Below are positions 57,517 through 64,000 of a stretch of 64,000 nucleotides of DNA, piece after piece. The translations under genes and the position numbers were made by a program. The DNA is taken from positions 372,001-436,000 of the forward strand of contig NZ_AP018690.1 in assembly GCF_002157735.2 (NCBI RefSeq). The letters run 5' to 3'. Position 1 is the stretch's first letter, and each line of letters begins with the position of its first letter. Below the pieces are notes generated by a model, which worked only from the letters and a program-made list of their open reading frames with translations, was not told the DNA's origin and did not search any database. The DNA comes from Vibrio aphrogenes (lineage in GTDB: Bacteria; Pseudomonadota; Gammaproteobacteria; Enterobacterales; Vibrionaceae).

Positions 57517-58050
57517 ATGAGTAAAGCTAAAATCGGGATTGTGACTGTTAGTGATCGCGCGAGCCAAGGGGTGTATGACGATCTTTCTGGGCAAGCGATC
57601 ATTGATACCTTAAATGAGTATCTGACTTCTGAATGGCAACCGGTTTACCAAATTATTCCAGATGAACAAGATCAAATCGAAGCCATGTTGAAAAAAATGG
57701 TCGATGAAGATGGGTGTAGTTTAGTCGTCACAACCGGTGGAACTGGTCCAGCGAAGCGTGATGTAACGCCAGAAGCCACTGAGGCGGTATGCGATCGTAT
57801 GATGCCAGGATTTGGTGAGTTAATGCGTGCTGAATCACTCAAGTTTGTTCCTACTGCGATTTTATCTCGTCAAACGGCAGGCTTACGAGGCAGCAGTTTG
57901 ATTGTAAACCTACCCGGTAAGCCAAAATCAATTCGTGAATGTTTAGATGCGGTTTTCCCTGCGATTCCATACTGCATTGATTTGATGGAAGGGCCATTCC
58001 TTGAATGTGACGAAAACGTGATAAAACCATTTCGTCCTAAAGCAAAATAA
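57517..58050 (+). CDS. mog: Molybdopterin adenylyltransferase
   Basis: A 177-residue enzyme that adenylylates molybdopterin before Mo insertion. Its motifs are VTVSDRASQGVYDD, VVTTGGTGPAKRDVTPEAT and LPGKPKSIRECLD. The length suits trimeric MogA. A terminator follows. The molybdate uptake genes are about 8 kb upstream. Confidence 0.96.
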   Translation: MSKAKIGIVTVSDRASQGVYDDLSGQAIIDTLNEYLTSEWQPVYQIIPDEQDQIEAMLKKMVDEDGCSLVVTTGGTGPAKRDVTPEATEAVCDRMMPGFGELMRAESLKFVPTAILSRQTAGLRGSSLIVNLPGKPKSIRECLDAVFPAIPYCIDLMEGPFLECDENVIKPFRPKAK

Positions 58051-58106
58051 AATGAGCGTGTTTGTTGGCTTTAAAGAGTCACAGGCTTAGCAACATTTTT
58101 ATCTTT

Positions 58107-58142
58107 AACGCCAGTCGGCATAATACCGTGCTGGCGTTTTTT
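58107..58142 (+). terminator. Terminator of mog
   Basis: AACGCCAG pairs with CTGGCGTT over a loop containing a further CGG/CCG pair, and TTTT follows. It lies about 56 bases past the mog stop. Confidence 0.88.
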
Positions 58143-58191
58143 CTTTTTACCGGTACAGTAAAATGTAGCCTGTTCATTAAGAGTATCGATC

Positions 58192-58488
58192 ATGGGTTTA
58201 GAAGCTTTAGCCTTTATAGTTGATGGGCTAGTGACTGCTTGTTGTATGTATATCGCATCACGGTTATCATTTTTAACGATAGATTTTACCTCGTTACTGG
58301 TGGTCACTTTGCTGGTGGCGTTGATTTCTTTAATACCAACAGTCGGCTGGGTTCTTGGCTTGATAGCGTGGTTCTATTTACTTAAGACGGTTGCTCATGC
58401 CGATTTTAAAGATTGTTTGTGGATAATGGTCACAACAAAATTAGTGTCTGTTGGGGTATTAGCATTATTGACAGCACGGATACTTTAA
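58192..58488 (+). CDS. Small membrane protein, unknown
   Basis: A 98-residue protein with three hydrophobic segments (about 5-24, 33-66 and 77-95) and no conserved polar motif I recognise. A short KTVAHADFKDC stretch joins the second and third segments. It is likely an inner-membrane protein of unknown role, with no operon link: a terminator precedes it and the GST gene follows after 37 bases. Confidence 0.75.
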   Translation: MGLEALAFIVDGLVTACCMYIASRLSFLTIDFTSLLVVTLLVALISLIPTVGWVLGLIAWFYLLKTVAHADFKDCLWIMVTTKLVSVGVLALLTARIL

Positions 58489-58525
58489 CTTAGCCAGTAC
58501 CGCGTTTATTTAAAGGAGTAAGACA

Positions 58526-59125
58526 TTGAAAGTATATGGAGATACGCTCTCGGGAAATTGTTATAAAGTGAAGTTAATACTGGCATTGCTTGGTATTGAA
58601 CATCAATGGCAACACGTGGATATTTTAAACGGAGAGACTCAAACGCCAGAGTTTTTGGCGATAAATCCAAATGGGAAAGTGCCGACAGTGCTCCTGGATG
58701 ATGGCCGTATTTTATCCGAATCGAATGCTATTTTAGGGTATGTTGCTGATGGGACGAACTTGATCCCCGACGATCGCTTCCTGAAAGCAAGCGTGTATCA
58801 ATGGCTTTTCTTTGAGCAATACAGCCATGAACCTTTTATTGCTGTAAGACGTTTTATTCAACAATACCAAGGGATGCCACCACAGCGAGTGGAAGAATAT
58901 CATTCATTACAAGCAGGTGGCATTAAGGCTTTATCGATTATGGAAAATGCCCTCAAAACAAATGATTATTTGGTCGGCGAAAAACTCACCATTGCCGATA
59001 TTGCGTTATATGGCTACACCCATGTGGCCGATGAAGGGGGTTTTAATTTAGCTGATTACCCAGCAATTCAAGCATGGTGTAAACGAATCAGTGAGCAAAC
59101 TGGCTATGTGCCGATGCGTTCATGA
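58526..59125 (+). CDS. Glutathione S-transferase
   Basis: A 199-residue protein with an N-terminal thioredoxin-like domain (SGNCYKVKL, NPNGKVPTVLLDDG with the cis-proline, and SESNAILGY binding the gamma-glutamyl part) and a helical C-terminal domain (EKLTIADIALYGY). It starts with TTG; AAGGAG lies eight bases ahead. The substrate is unknown; the C-terminal region suits the bacterial beta/theta-like groups. Confidence 0.92.
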   Translation: MKVYGDTLSGNCYKVKLILALLGIEHQWQHVDILNGETQTPEFLAINPNGKVPTVLLDDGRILSESNAILGYVADGTNLIPDDRFLKASVYQWLFFEQYSHEPFIAVRRFIQQYQGMPPQRVEEYHSLQAGGIKALSIMENALKTNDYLVGEKLTIADIALYGYTHVADEGGFNLADYPAIQAWCKRISEQTGYVPMRS

Positions 59126-59230
59126 CTATGTGTTCGCACTGATGCGCTCGCACTGATACGTTCTTAATGATGTGACCATCTAATGAGTGTTATTGATATA
59201 TCGCTTCTTGAATAATCGTTTCATTGAATA

Positions 59231-59275
59231 AAAAATACCGCGTAGGTCTCAGGAGCCTTACGCGGTATTGTTATA
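59231..59275 (-). terminator. Terminator of the acidic orphan gene
   Basis: AATACCGCGTA pairs with TACGCGGTATT over a loop of 14 bases (with further GG/CC pairing). On the minus strand it is followed by a run of six T. It lies 18 bases past the stop of the gene at 59293. Confidence 0.9.
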
Positions 59276-59292
59276 AGGTGATTGCTTGAGTC

Positions 59293-59748
59293 TTACTTCT
59301 CAGCAAAAATTTCCATAAAATCACGTTTTAAGATAGGGTCACGACGCGCCTTCTTCAGCTGTTTGATCATATCTTTAATGCAGTTTTGCAACACTTTATC
59401 AAGCAGGCTTGCACGGTATTCTTGTTGTGCTTCTTCATCCATATCTGCAGGCATTTTTAACGTTTCAAACTCTTGCATAAAATCAATCGCGGCAAAAGTT
59501 TGGCCGACTGAAATTAAGGCGTGGAATTGTTCGAAATTATCTAAAATATTCTGTGCACTGGCGGGTAAATCATCCCATACATCACGAACCGCTTCTTCAG
59601 AGACGTCGTGAATTGAGGTCACCATTGGTATGGCTTGTTCTGGAACTTGTTCAAATTCAATTAAATGACGAAGTTCTGGTGAGTAAGTGCTTAAATCAAC
59701 GGCTTCCATTGATTCTTCGGTAACGCTTGTTTCTATTTGTTCTGACAT
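59293..59748 (-). CDS. Acidic protein of unknown function
   Basis: A 151-residue soluble protein, rich in Glu, Asp, Met and Gln, with a helical C-terminal half (LLDKVLQNCIKDMIKQLKKARRDP). I do not recognise the family. It has a clear terminator and lies 61 bases downstream of selO on the same strand, so co-transcription is possible. It is probably a small cytoplasmic helical protein. Confidence 0.75.
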   Translation of the reverse strand: MSEQIETSVTEESMEAVDLSTYSPELRHLIEFEQVPEQAIPMVTSIHDVSEEAVRDVWDDLPASAQNILDNFEQFHALISVGQTFAAIDFMQEFETLKMPADMDEEAQQEYRASLLDKVLQNCIKDMIKQLKKARRDPILKRDFMEIFAEK

Positions 59749-59809
59749 AAGGAAACCTCAATTAATTCTGCACAACGGTGCAACACAGCCTGCATTATGG
59801 ATAAGCTTG

Positions 59810-61261
59810 TTACGAAGAGCAACTGATCTCAAGCTCATGTGCCCAAGAAGGCGGCAAATTGGCGTAATGATCAAACTCTGGCTGTTCATCAAACGGTTTT
59901 TTTAACACTTGGAATAAGCGAGCGACTTCAGAATAATCGCCAGCTTCTGCTTTATCGATGGCAATTTGAGCAAGGTGGTTGCGCAAAATGTACTTCGGAT
60001 TATGTTGACGCATCGCCTGACAACGTTGTTGATCGGTTTGGGTTTCCTGTTGTAAGCGGTGTTGATAGCGTGTTAGCCAACCTTGAGCGGCATCTCTGTC
60101 TAGGATCAAGTCAATCACAGGTTGAGTACCTTGATTATCCAGTTGAGAGAGTTGGCGGAAAAAGCGTGTGTAATCCACTTGGTTATCCGATAAAAGACGG
60201 AATAAATCAGAAAATAAAGCCTGATCCTCCTCTTGCTGGCTGAGCAGTCCGGTTTTCTGGCGCATCAACAGGCTAAATTCTTGGTTTAATGTAGGTTCAT
60301 AGAGCGCCAATGCTTGATCTAAGTCGGCACGTTCTATGAAGGGTGAAAGAGCATGCGCTAAGGCGGTGAGATTCCATAAGCCAATATTGGGTTGATTGGC
60401 GAAAGCGTATCGACCTTGGTAATCCGAGTGATTACAAATGAAGTTGGGCTGGTAATTATCAAGAAAACCAAAAGGACCGAAATCAAAGGTTTCGCCTAAG
60501 ATAGACATGTTATCGGTATTGAGCACGCCATGTGCAAAACCAAAAGCATTCCATTTAGCGATTAATTGTGCGGTTGTTAATACCACCTGCTGCAACATCG
60601 CGAGGTAAGGTTTTTCTTGAGTGTGGCAATCGGGAAAATGATGCTGCACCGTATAATCGAGTAACTGTTTTAATAAGTCATGTTGACCCGTGTAAAAGCA
60701 ATGTTCAAAGTGACCAAAGCGAATGTGACTGTGTGCCAGGCGTATACAAATCGCCCCTGTTTCGGTTTTTTCTCGATACACCGGAGTGTCGCTGTTGATT
60801 AAGCCCAAAGCACGAGTGGTTGGAATACCTAAATGAAATAATGCCTCAGAACAGAGATACTCGCGAATACTGGATCGCAACACCGCGCGTCCATCCCCTT
60901 GACGGGAAAAGGGCGTCAATCCTGCACCTTTGATATGAATATCGTAACGCTCACCTTGTATTGCATGAATTTCTGCCAATAACAGTCCGCGGCCATCTCC
61001 TAGATCAGGGTTGTAATAACCAAACTGGTGCCCAGCGTATTTCATGGCAATAGGGCGAAAAGGATTTGGACATTCATGACCTGAAAAAGCTTGCAACATC
61101 GCTTGGTTTGGTTGGTCTGGCAGGTTGAGTTCAAGCGCCAATTGATCATTCCAATGCACCCATTGCGGATGTTCTAAAGGAGTTGGCTGCACACTTTGAT
61201 GAAGTAAAGGAGATAAAGTGTGAAAATGATGGCTAAATTTTGCTTTAAACCAAGGTGACAT
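59810..61261 (-). CDS. selO: Protein adenylyltransferase SelO
   Basis: A 483-residue pseudokinase-fold enzyme (YdiU/UPF0061) that attaches AMP to protein Ser, Thr or Tyr. The family hallmark is [28 protein letters not shown], followed by [23 protein letters not shown] with the catalytic region. The chain ends ISCSS: the penultimate cysteine is at the position of selenocysteine in animal SelO and matches the cysteine of E. coli. A role in redox stress is known for the family. Confidence 0.95.
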   Translation of the reverse strand: MSPWFKAKFSHHFHTLSPLLHQSVQPTPLEHPQWVHWNDQLALELNLPDQPNQAMLQAFSGHECPNPFRPIAMKYAGHQFGYYNPDLGDGRGLLLAEIHAIQGERYDIHIKGAGLTPFSRQGDGRAVLRSSIREYLCSEALFHLGIPTTRALGLINSDTPVYREKTETGAICIRLAHSHIRFGHFEHCFYTGQHDLLKQLLDYTVQHHFPDCHTQEKPYLAMLQQVVLTTAQLIAKWNAFGFAHGVLNTDNMSILGETFDFGPFGFLDNYQPNFICNHSDYQGRYAFANQPNIGLWNLTALAHALSPFIERADLDQALALYEPTLNQEFSLLMRQKTGLLSQQEEDQALFSDLFRLLSDNQVDYTRFFRQLSQLDNQGTQPVIDLILDRDAAQGWLTRYQHRLQQETQTDQQRCQAMRQHNPKYILRNHLAQIAIDKAEAGDYSEVARLFQVLKKPFDEQPEFDHYANLPPSWAHELEISCSS

Positions 61262-61395
61262 AATGGAAGCCTCTTTATTTTATGTCTATAAATTAGCATA
61301 CTTACCGTTATTGAAATACCAAGTGAAACTAAGGGTATTTACTTACCGATTATATAAAGGCTTGGTTTGATTATTTTGTTCATTAAGGGTTACTG

Positions 61396-62379
61396 ATGGC
61401 ATATCCAATAACGACAAATGTTGCCGTTAGTGTGCTTGTTTTTTTGGCTTCTTTTTCTTCTTATGCTGCGAAAAAGGGAACTTCACGCGCTCAAGAGAGT
61501 ATATCGACTTCAATTGTATTGACGGACAGTGATGCAATCAGTTTTGGGATTCAAGACTTTAATCCGAGCTCTTTTCATTTTCTGGAAGAAGGGGATCTTG
61601 GCGATGAAACCTCATTAGATTTGCGAAATCGAGTATCCGTTTTGACTCTGCCTTATTCTTGGTTGCTCGATAGCCCAAGTCCGTATTTTCAACATGAGTT
61701 TTCTGTGCGGGGTGGATACGTTCACTTTTCGAATGATGTGAGTTTGGAAGACCGCCCAGATTTACCTGCTGATAATGATGAAAATGAAGTCTTTGATGCG
61801 TTTTTTCAATATCGTTTGATTTTTAATATTACCGATACCTGGAACATCAAATATGGGCTAGGTAATCATTTGATGTATTTTAAAAATAGTCATTCTTACA
61901 ACAGTACGGAAAGCCAGCAGCTGCAGTCTCAATTGGATGGGTATATTTATAATGTCTCGAGCCGTGCTTACATTGCTGAGCCAAATTTAGAACTTAATTA
62001 TGAGTTGTATCGTAAATGGGGATATTGGAAATACACCAGTTCGATTAATTATTTTTACGGCAAGATTTGGGAGCAGAGTCGTGAGTACGAATTTGGTAAT
62101 CCTAAAGGTTGGTATATGGTCAATGGGTTGAAAGCGAACTATAACCTGGTCAACTGGGGGGGCTATATTCCCTCTGCTTATGCGAGTTTTAAACGAATTG
62201 ACCTGAGTGGCGATCCGGTCCAATCGCTTGGGACGGATAATTATTATGAGTTTTCTGTCGGATTGCTCCTGACGCCACCGATTTTCCGTGATTATATTGA
62301 TAATATAGGCATCGGTATCAATATGAACTATGGCAGCGCCCTAAAAGGGGGAAGTTTGATGCTGTTTTTTAATGAATAA
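61396..62379 (+). CDS. Solitary outer-membrane autotransporter-type beta-barrel protein
   Basis: A 327-residue protein with a signal peptide (cleavage after YAA) and a C-terminal barrel domain of the kind found alone in Vibrio (Omp_AT, PF11557 type). Strands alternate aromatic and polar residues, and it ends LMLFFNE. There is no passenger domain. It probably forms an outer-membrane pore or anchor; substrate and role are unknown. It stands between selO and the HlyU-family gene. Confidence 0.82.
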   Translation: MAYPITTNVAVSVLVFLASFSSYAAKKGTSRAQESISTSIVLTDSDAISFGIQDFNPSSFHFLEEGDLGDETSLDLRNRVSVLTLPYSWLLDSPSPYFQHEFSVRGGYVHFSNDVSLEDRPDLPADNDENEVFDAFFQYRLIFNITDTWNIKYGLGNHLMYFKNSHSYNSTESQQLQSQLDGYIYNVSSRAYIAEPNLELNYELYRKWGYWKYTSSINYFYGKIWEQSREYEFGNPKGWYMVNGLKANYNLVNWGGYIPSAYASFKRIDLSGDPVQSLGTDNYYEFSVGLLLTPPIFRDYIDNIGIGINMNYGSALKGGSLMLFFNE

Positions 62380-62524
62380 GCGGCATATTTTCATGGTCAA
62401 AATAGTGGCCGTTGTGAGCAGAATTGAACCTATTGCTCATTGATAAGTTAAATCATTGAGTTGGATAATGAGTTTAATCAGTTGGTTTGATAACCAGTCA
62501 GTTGAATAAAAGGTGAGGTAGAGC

Positions 62525-62806
62525 GTGGGTTTTTTGTCTAAGTTGTTTGGTTTTGGTGGTAGTAAACCCACCGCAAAACAAGAAATTGAACCAATCGAAT
62601 ATAATGGTTTTCTAATTTATCCAGACCCTATTGCGGAAGGGGGGCAATACCGCATCGCTGGTAAGATCACGAAAGAAGTTGATGGTGAGTTACAAGAGCA
62701 CCGTTTTATTCGTTCGGATGTTTTATCTTCGAAAGCCGATGCCTGTGAATTAATGGTTAAAAAGTCGCAAATGTTCATTGATCAATCATCGGGTAAAATT
62801 TTTTAA
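62525..62806 (+). CDS. HlyU-family protein
   Basis: A 93-residue protein starting with GTG; GAGG lies about six bases before it. The FLSKLFGFGGSKP start, IEYNGFLIYPDPIAEGGQYRIAG and the LSSKADACELMVKKSQ helix match the PF10115 family, which in Pfam carries the name HlyU transcriptional activator. It has no helix-turn-helix, so that name is misleading; the role is unclear. A possible terminator follows near 62820-62850. Confidence 0.85.
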   Translation: MGFLSKLFGFGGSKPTAKQEIEPIEYNGFLIYPDPIAEGGQYRIAGKITKEVDGELQEHRFIRSDVLSSKADACELMVKKSQMFIDQSSGKIF

Positions 62807-63148
62807 CCTAGCCCATACTCGCTAAAAATAAGCATTTAGGCGGTTTTTTAAACGAATTTTTTCCATTTATTGATGACATGTATGAAGTTTGAGCACAAAT
62901 GCGTTTAAGTCATATCAGGTATGACCTGTTTTCACTCTCAATGTGTTGTTTTTTTACTGCATAAGGGTGAGAATCACCTTACTTAGAGTTATATGTCATA
63001 TAAAAATGTTTTTTTATTACGTGCAACTTATGGTTACTATCTTGTTTTCTTTTTTCATTTTGTTAACGGTGAAAACTGAATAACTTACAGTGAATGAGAA
63101 ATCAGAAGTAAACGACAAATTTATTGTGCCAATGTTCAAGGAATAGCT
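62807..63148 (+). other. pntA promoter region
   Basis: A 342-base gap. It starts with a possible terminator and holds a GGTGA/TCACC dyad around GAA at 62966-62978, and AT-rich promoter DNA with ATATGTCATAT near 62990. AAGGA lies six bases before the pntA start. No gene is supported in it. Confidence 0.5.
62820..62848 (+). terminator. Possible terminator after the HlyU-family gene
   Basis: CGCTAAA and TTTAGGCG pair with a one-base bulge around an 8-base loop, and GTTTTTT follows. Confidence 0.55.
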
Positions 63149-64000
63149 ATGCAGATTGGTGTACCTAAAGAAATACTTGCGGGTGAAACGCGAGTTGCTG
63201 CCACGCCGAAAACGGTTGAGCAGCTTTTGAAACTGGGCTTTACCGTCGCAGTGGAATCAGGAGCAGGTGCTCTTGCGAGTTTTGATGATGCCGCTTTTGA
63301 AGCTGCCGGAGCTTCGGTAGTGAATACCGAAGAAGTTTGGAAGTCGGAGCTTATTTTAAAAGTCAACGCACCACGTGTTAATGATGATACTGGTGTGGAT
63401 GAGTTTGACCTGATCCAAGAAGGGGCAAGTTTAGTGAGCTTTATTTGGCCTGCTCAAAATGAAGACTTATTAAATAAACTTGCGACCAAAAACATCAATG
63501 TGATGGCGATGGATTCAGTGCCGCGTATTTCTCGCGCTCAGTCTCTAGATGCCTTGAGCTCAATGGCTAACATTGCGGGTTATCGCGCGGTTGTTGAAGC
63601 AGCTCATGAATTTGGACGTTTCTTTACCGGTCAAATTACCGCAGCAGGTAAAGTGCCACCGGCGAAAGTCTTAGTGGCGGGCGCTGGGGTTGCTGGTTTG
63701 GCTGCTATTGGTGCCGCAGGTAGCCTAGGTGCTATCGTTCGAGCTTTTGACGTTCGTCCTGAAGTTAAAGAACAAGTGCAATCAATGGGTGCTGAATTCT
63801 TAGAAGTTGATTTCCAAGAAGACACCAGCGCTGGTGATGGCTATGCAAAAGAAATGTCAGATGAATTTAACAAGAAAGCTGAGGAGCTTTATGCTGCTCA
63901 AGCAAAAGACGTTGATATCATCATTACGACAGCTCTGATCCCAGGTCGTCCAGCTCCTAAGCTTATCACTAAAGAAATGGTTGATAGCATGAAAGCGGGC
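63149..64000 (+). CDS. pntA: NAD(P) transhydrogenase subunit alpha, N-terminal part (3' truncated)
   Basis: The first 284 codons of the proton-translocating transhydrogenase alpha subunit, cut by the window end. MQIGVPKEILAGETRVAATP is the family start. AGAGVAGLAAIGAAGSLGA is the NAD-binding Rossmann loop of domain I, followed by DVRPEVKEQVQ. The enzyme couples hydride transfer from NADH to NADP with proton flow and supplies NADPH. AAGGA lies six bases before the ATG. pntB should follow outside the window. Confidence 0.97.
   Translation, partial: MQIGVPKEILAGETRVAATPKTVEQLLKLGFTVAVESGAGALASFDDAAFEAAGASVVNTEEVWKSELILKVNAPRVNDDTGVDEFDLIQEGASLVSFIWPAQNEDLLNKLATKNINVMAMDSVPRISRAQSLDALSSMANIAGYRAVVEAAHEFGRFFTGQITAAGKVPPAKVLVAGAGVAGLAAIGAAGSLGAIVRAFDVRPEVKEQVQSMGAEFLEVDFQEDTSAGDGYAKEMSDEFNKKAEELYAAQAKDVDIIITTALIPGRPAPKLITKEMVDSMKAG

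Overview
The window looks like a stretch of a Vibrio or close Vibrionaceae chromosome. It is moderately AT-rich. It carries a typical Vibrio gene set: SpeG, SelO, a class I DAHP synthase, FabV, the rbs operon, nrdDG, modABC, pntA, a HlyU-family protein and a solitary autotransporter-type beta-barrel. From memory, many of these genes lie on chromosome 2 in Vibrio cholerae, so chromosome 2 is my inference for this window. I see no tRNA or rRNA gene, no insertion sequence, no prophage and no CRISPR array. Both ends cut genes: batD at the left and pntA at the right.

Layout. 1-9146: end of a Bat operon, a LysR regulator, an eight-haem/HEAT/TPR cytochrome, then a tight cluster of a Tat-exported class V PLP enzyme (PvdN-like), a solitary solute-binding protein and a membrane GGDEF-EAL protein. 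This cluster is the least explained part of the window. 9400-18600: housekeeping and metabolic genes (talB, GH18 chitinase, speG, a GNAT enzyme with an alpha/beta hydrolase, lplA, a cold-shock gene, a 23-codon basic ORF, aroG). 18700-26760: rlmF, the complete ribose operon rbsDACBKR on the minus strand with two strong RbsR-type palindromes and a CRP-type site, and a divergent Nudix gene. 26800-38900: an Omp85-type outer-membrane protein, a YgjP-like metalloprotease, an ABC-class ATPase, fabV, tesA overlapping head-to-head with the ybbA-ybbP ABC exporter, a FAD oxidoreductase and a secreted nuclease-like protein.

39000-49100: nrdDG behind an FNR palindrome and paired NrdR boxes, an aromatic aminotransferase, a retropepsin-like lipoprotein, cobQ, and modE-modABC with a ModE-type operator. 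49200-53300: a probable glucosylglycerate module (a 52-codon leader ORF, HAD phosphatase, GT81-like synthase, GH13_18 phosphorylase). 53400-57420: an iron-uptake-type locus (YdhR-like protein, AraC regulator, Fur box, TonB receptor, DUF2218). 57500-64000: mog, a small membrane protein, a GST, an acidic orphan protein, selO, the beta-barrel protein, a HlyU-family protein and the start of pntA.

Several intergenic spaces hold short in-phase tandem arrays (7, 15 and 18 bp units), and one holds a cluster of DnaA-box sequences within alternative hairpins. Terminators are clear at many gene ends. Functions rest on reading motifs by eye; no database search was run.
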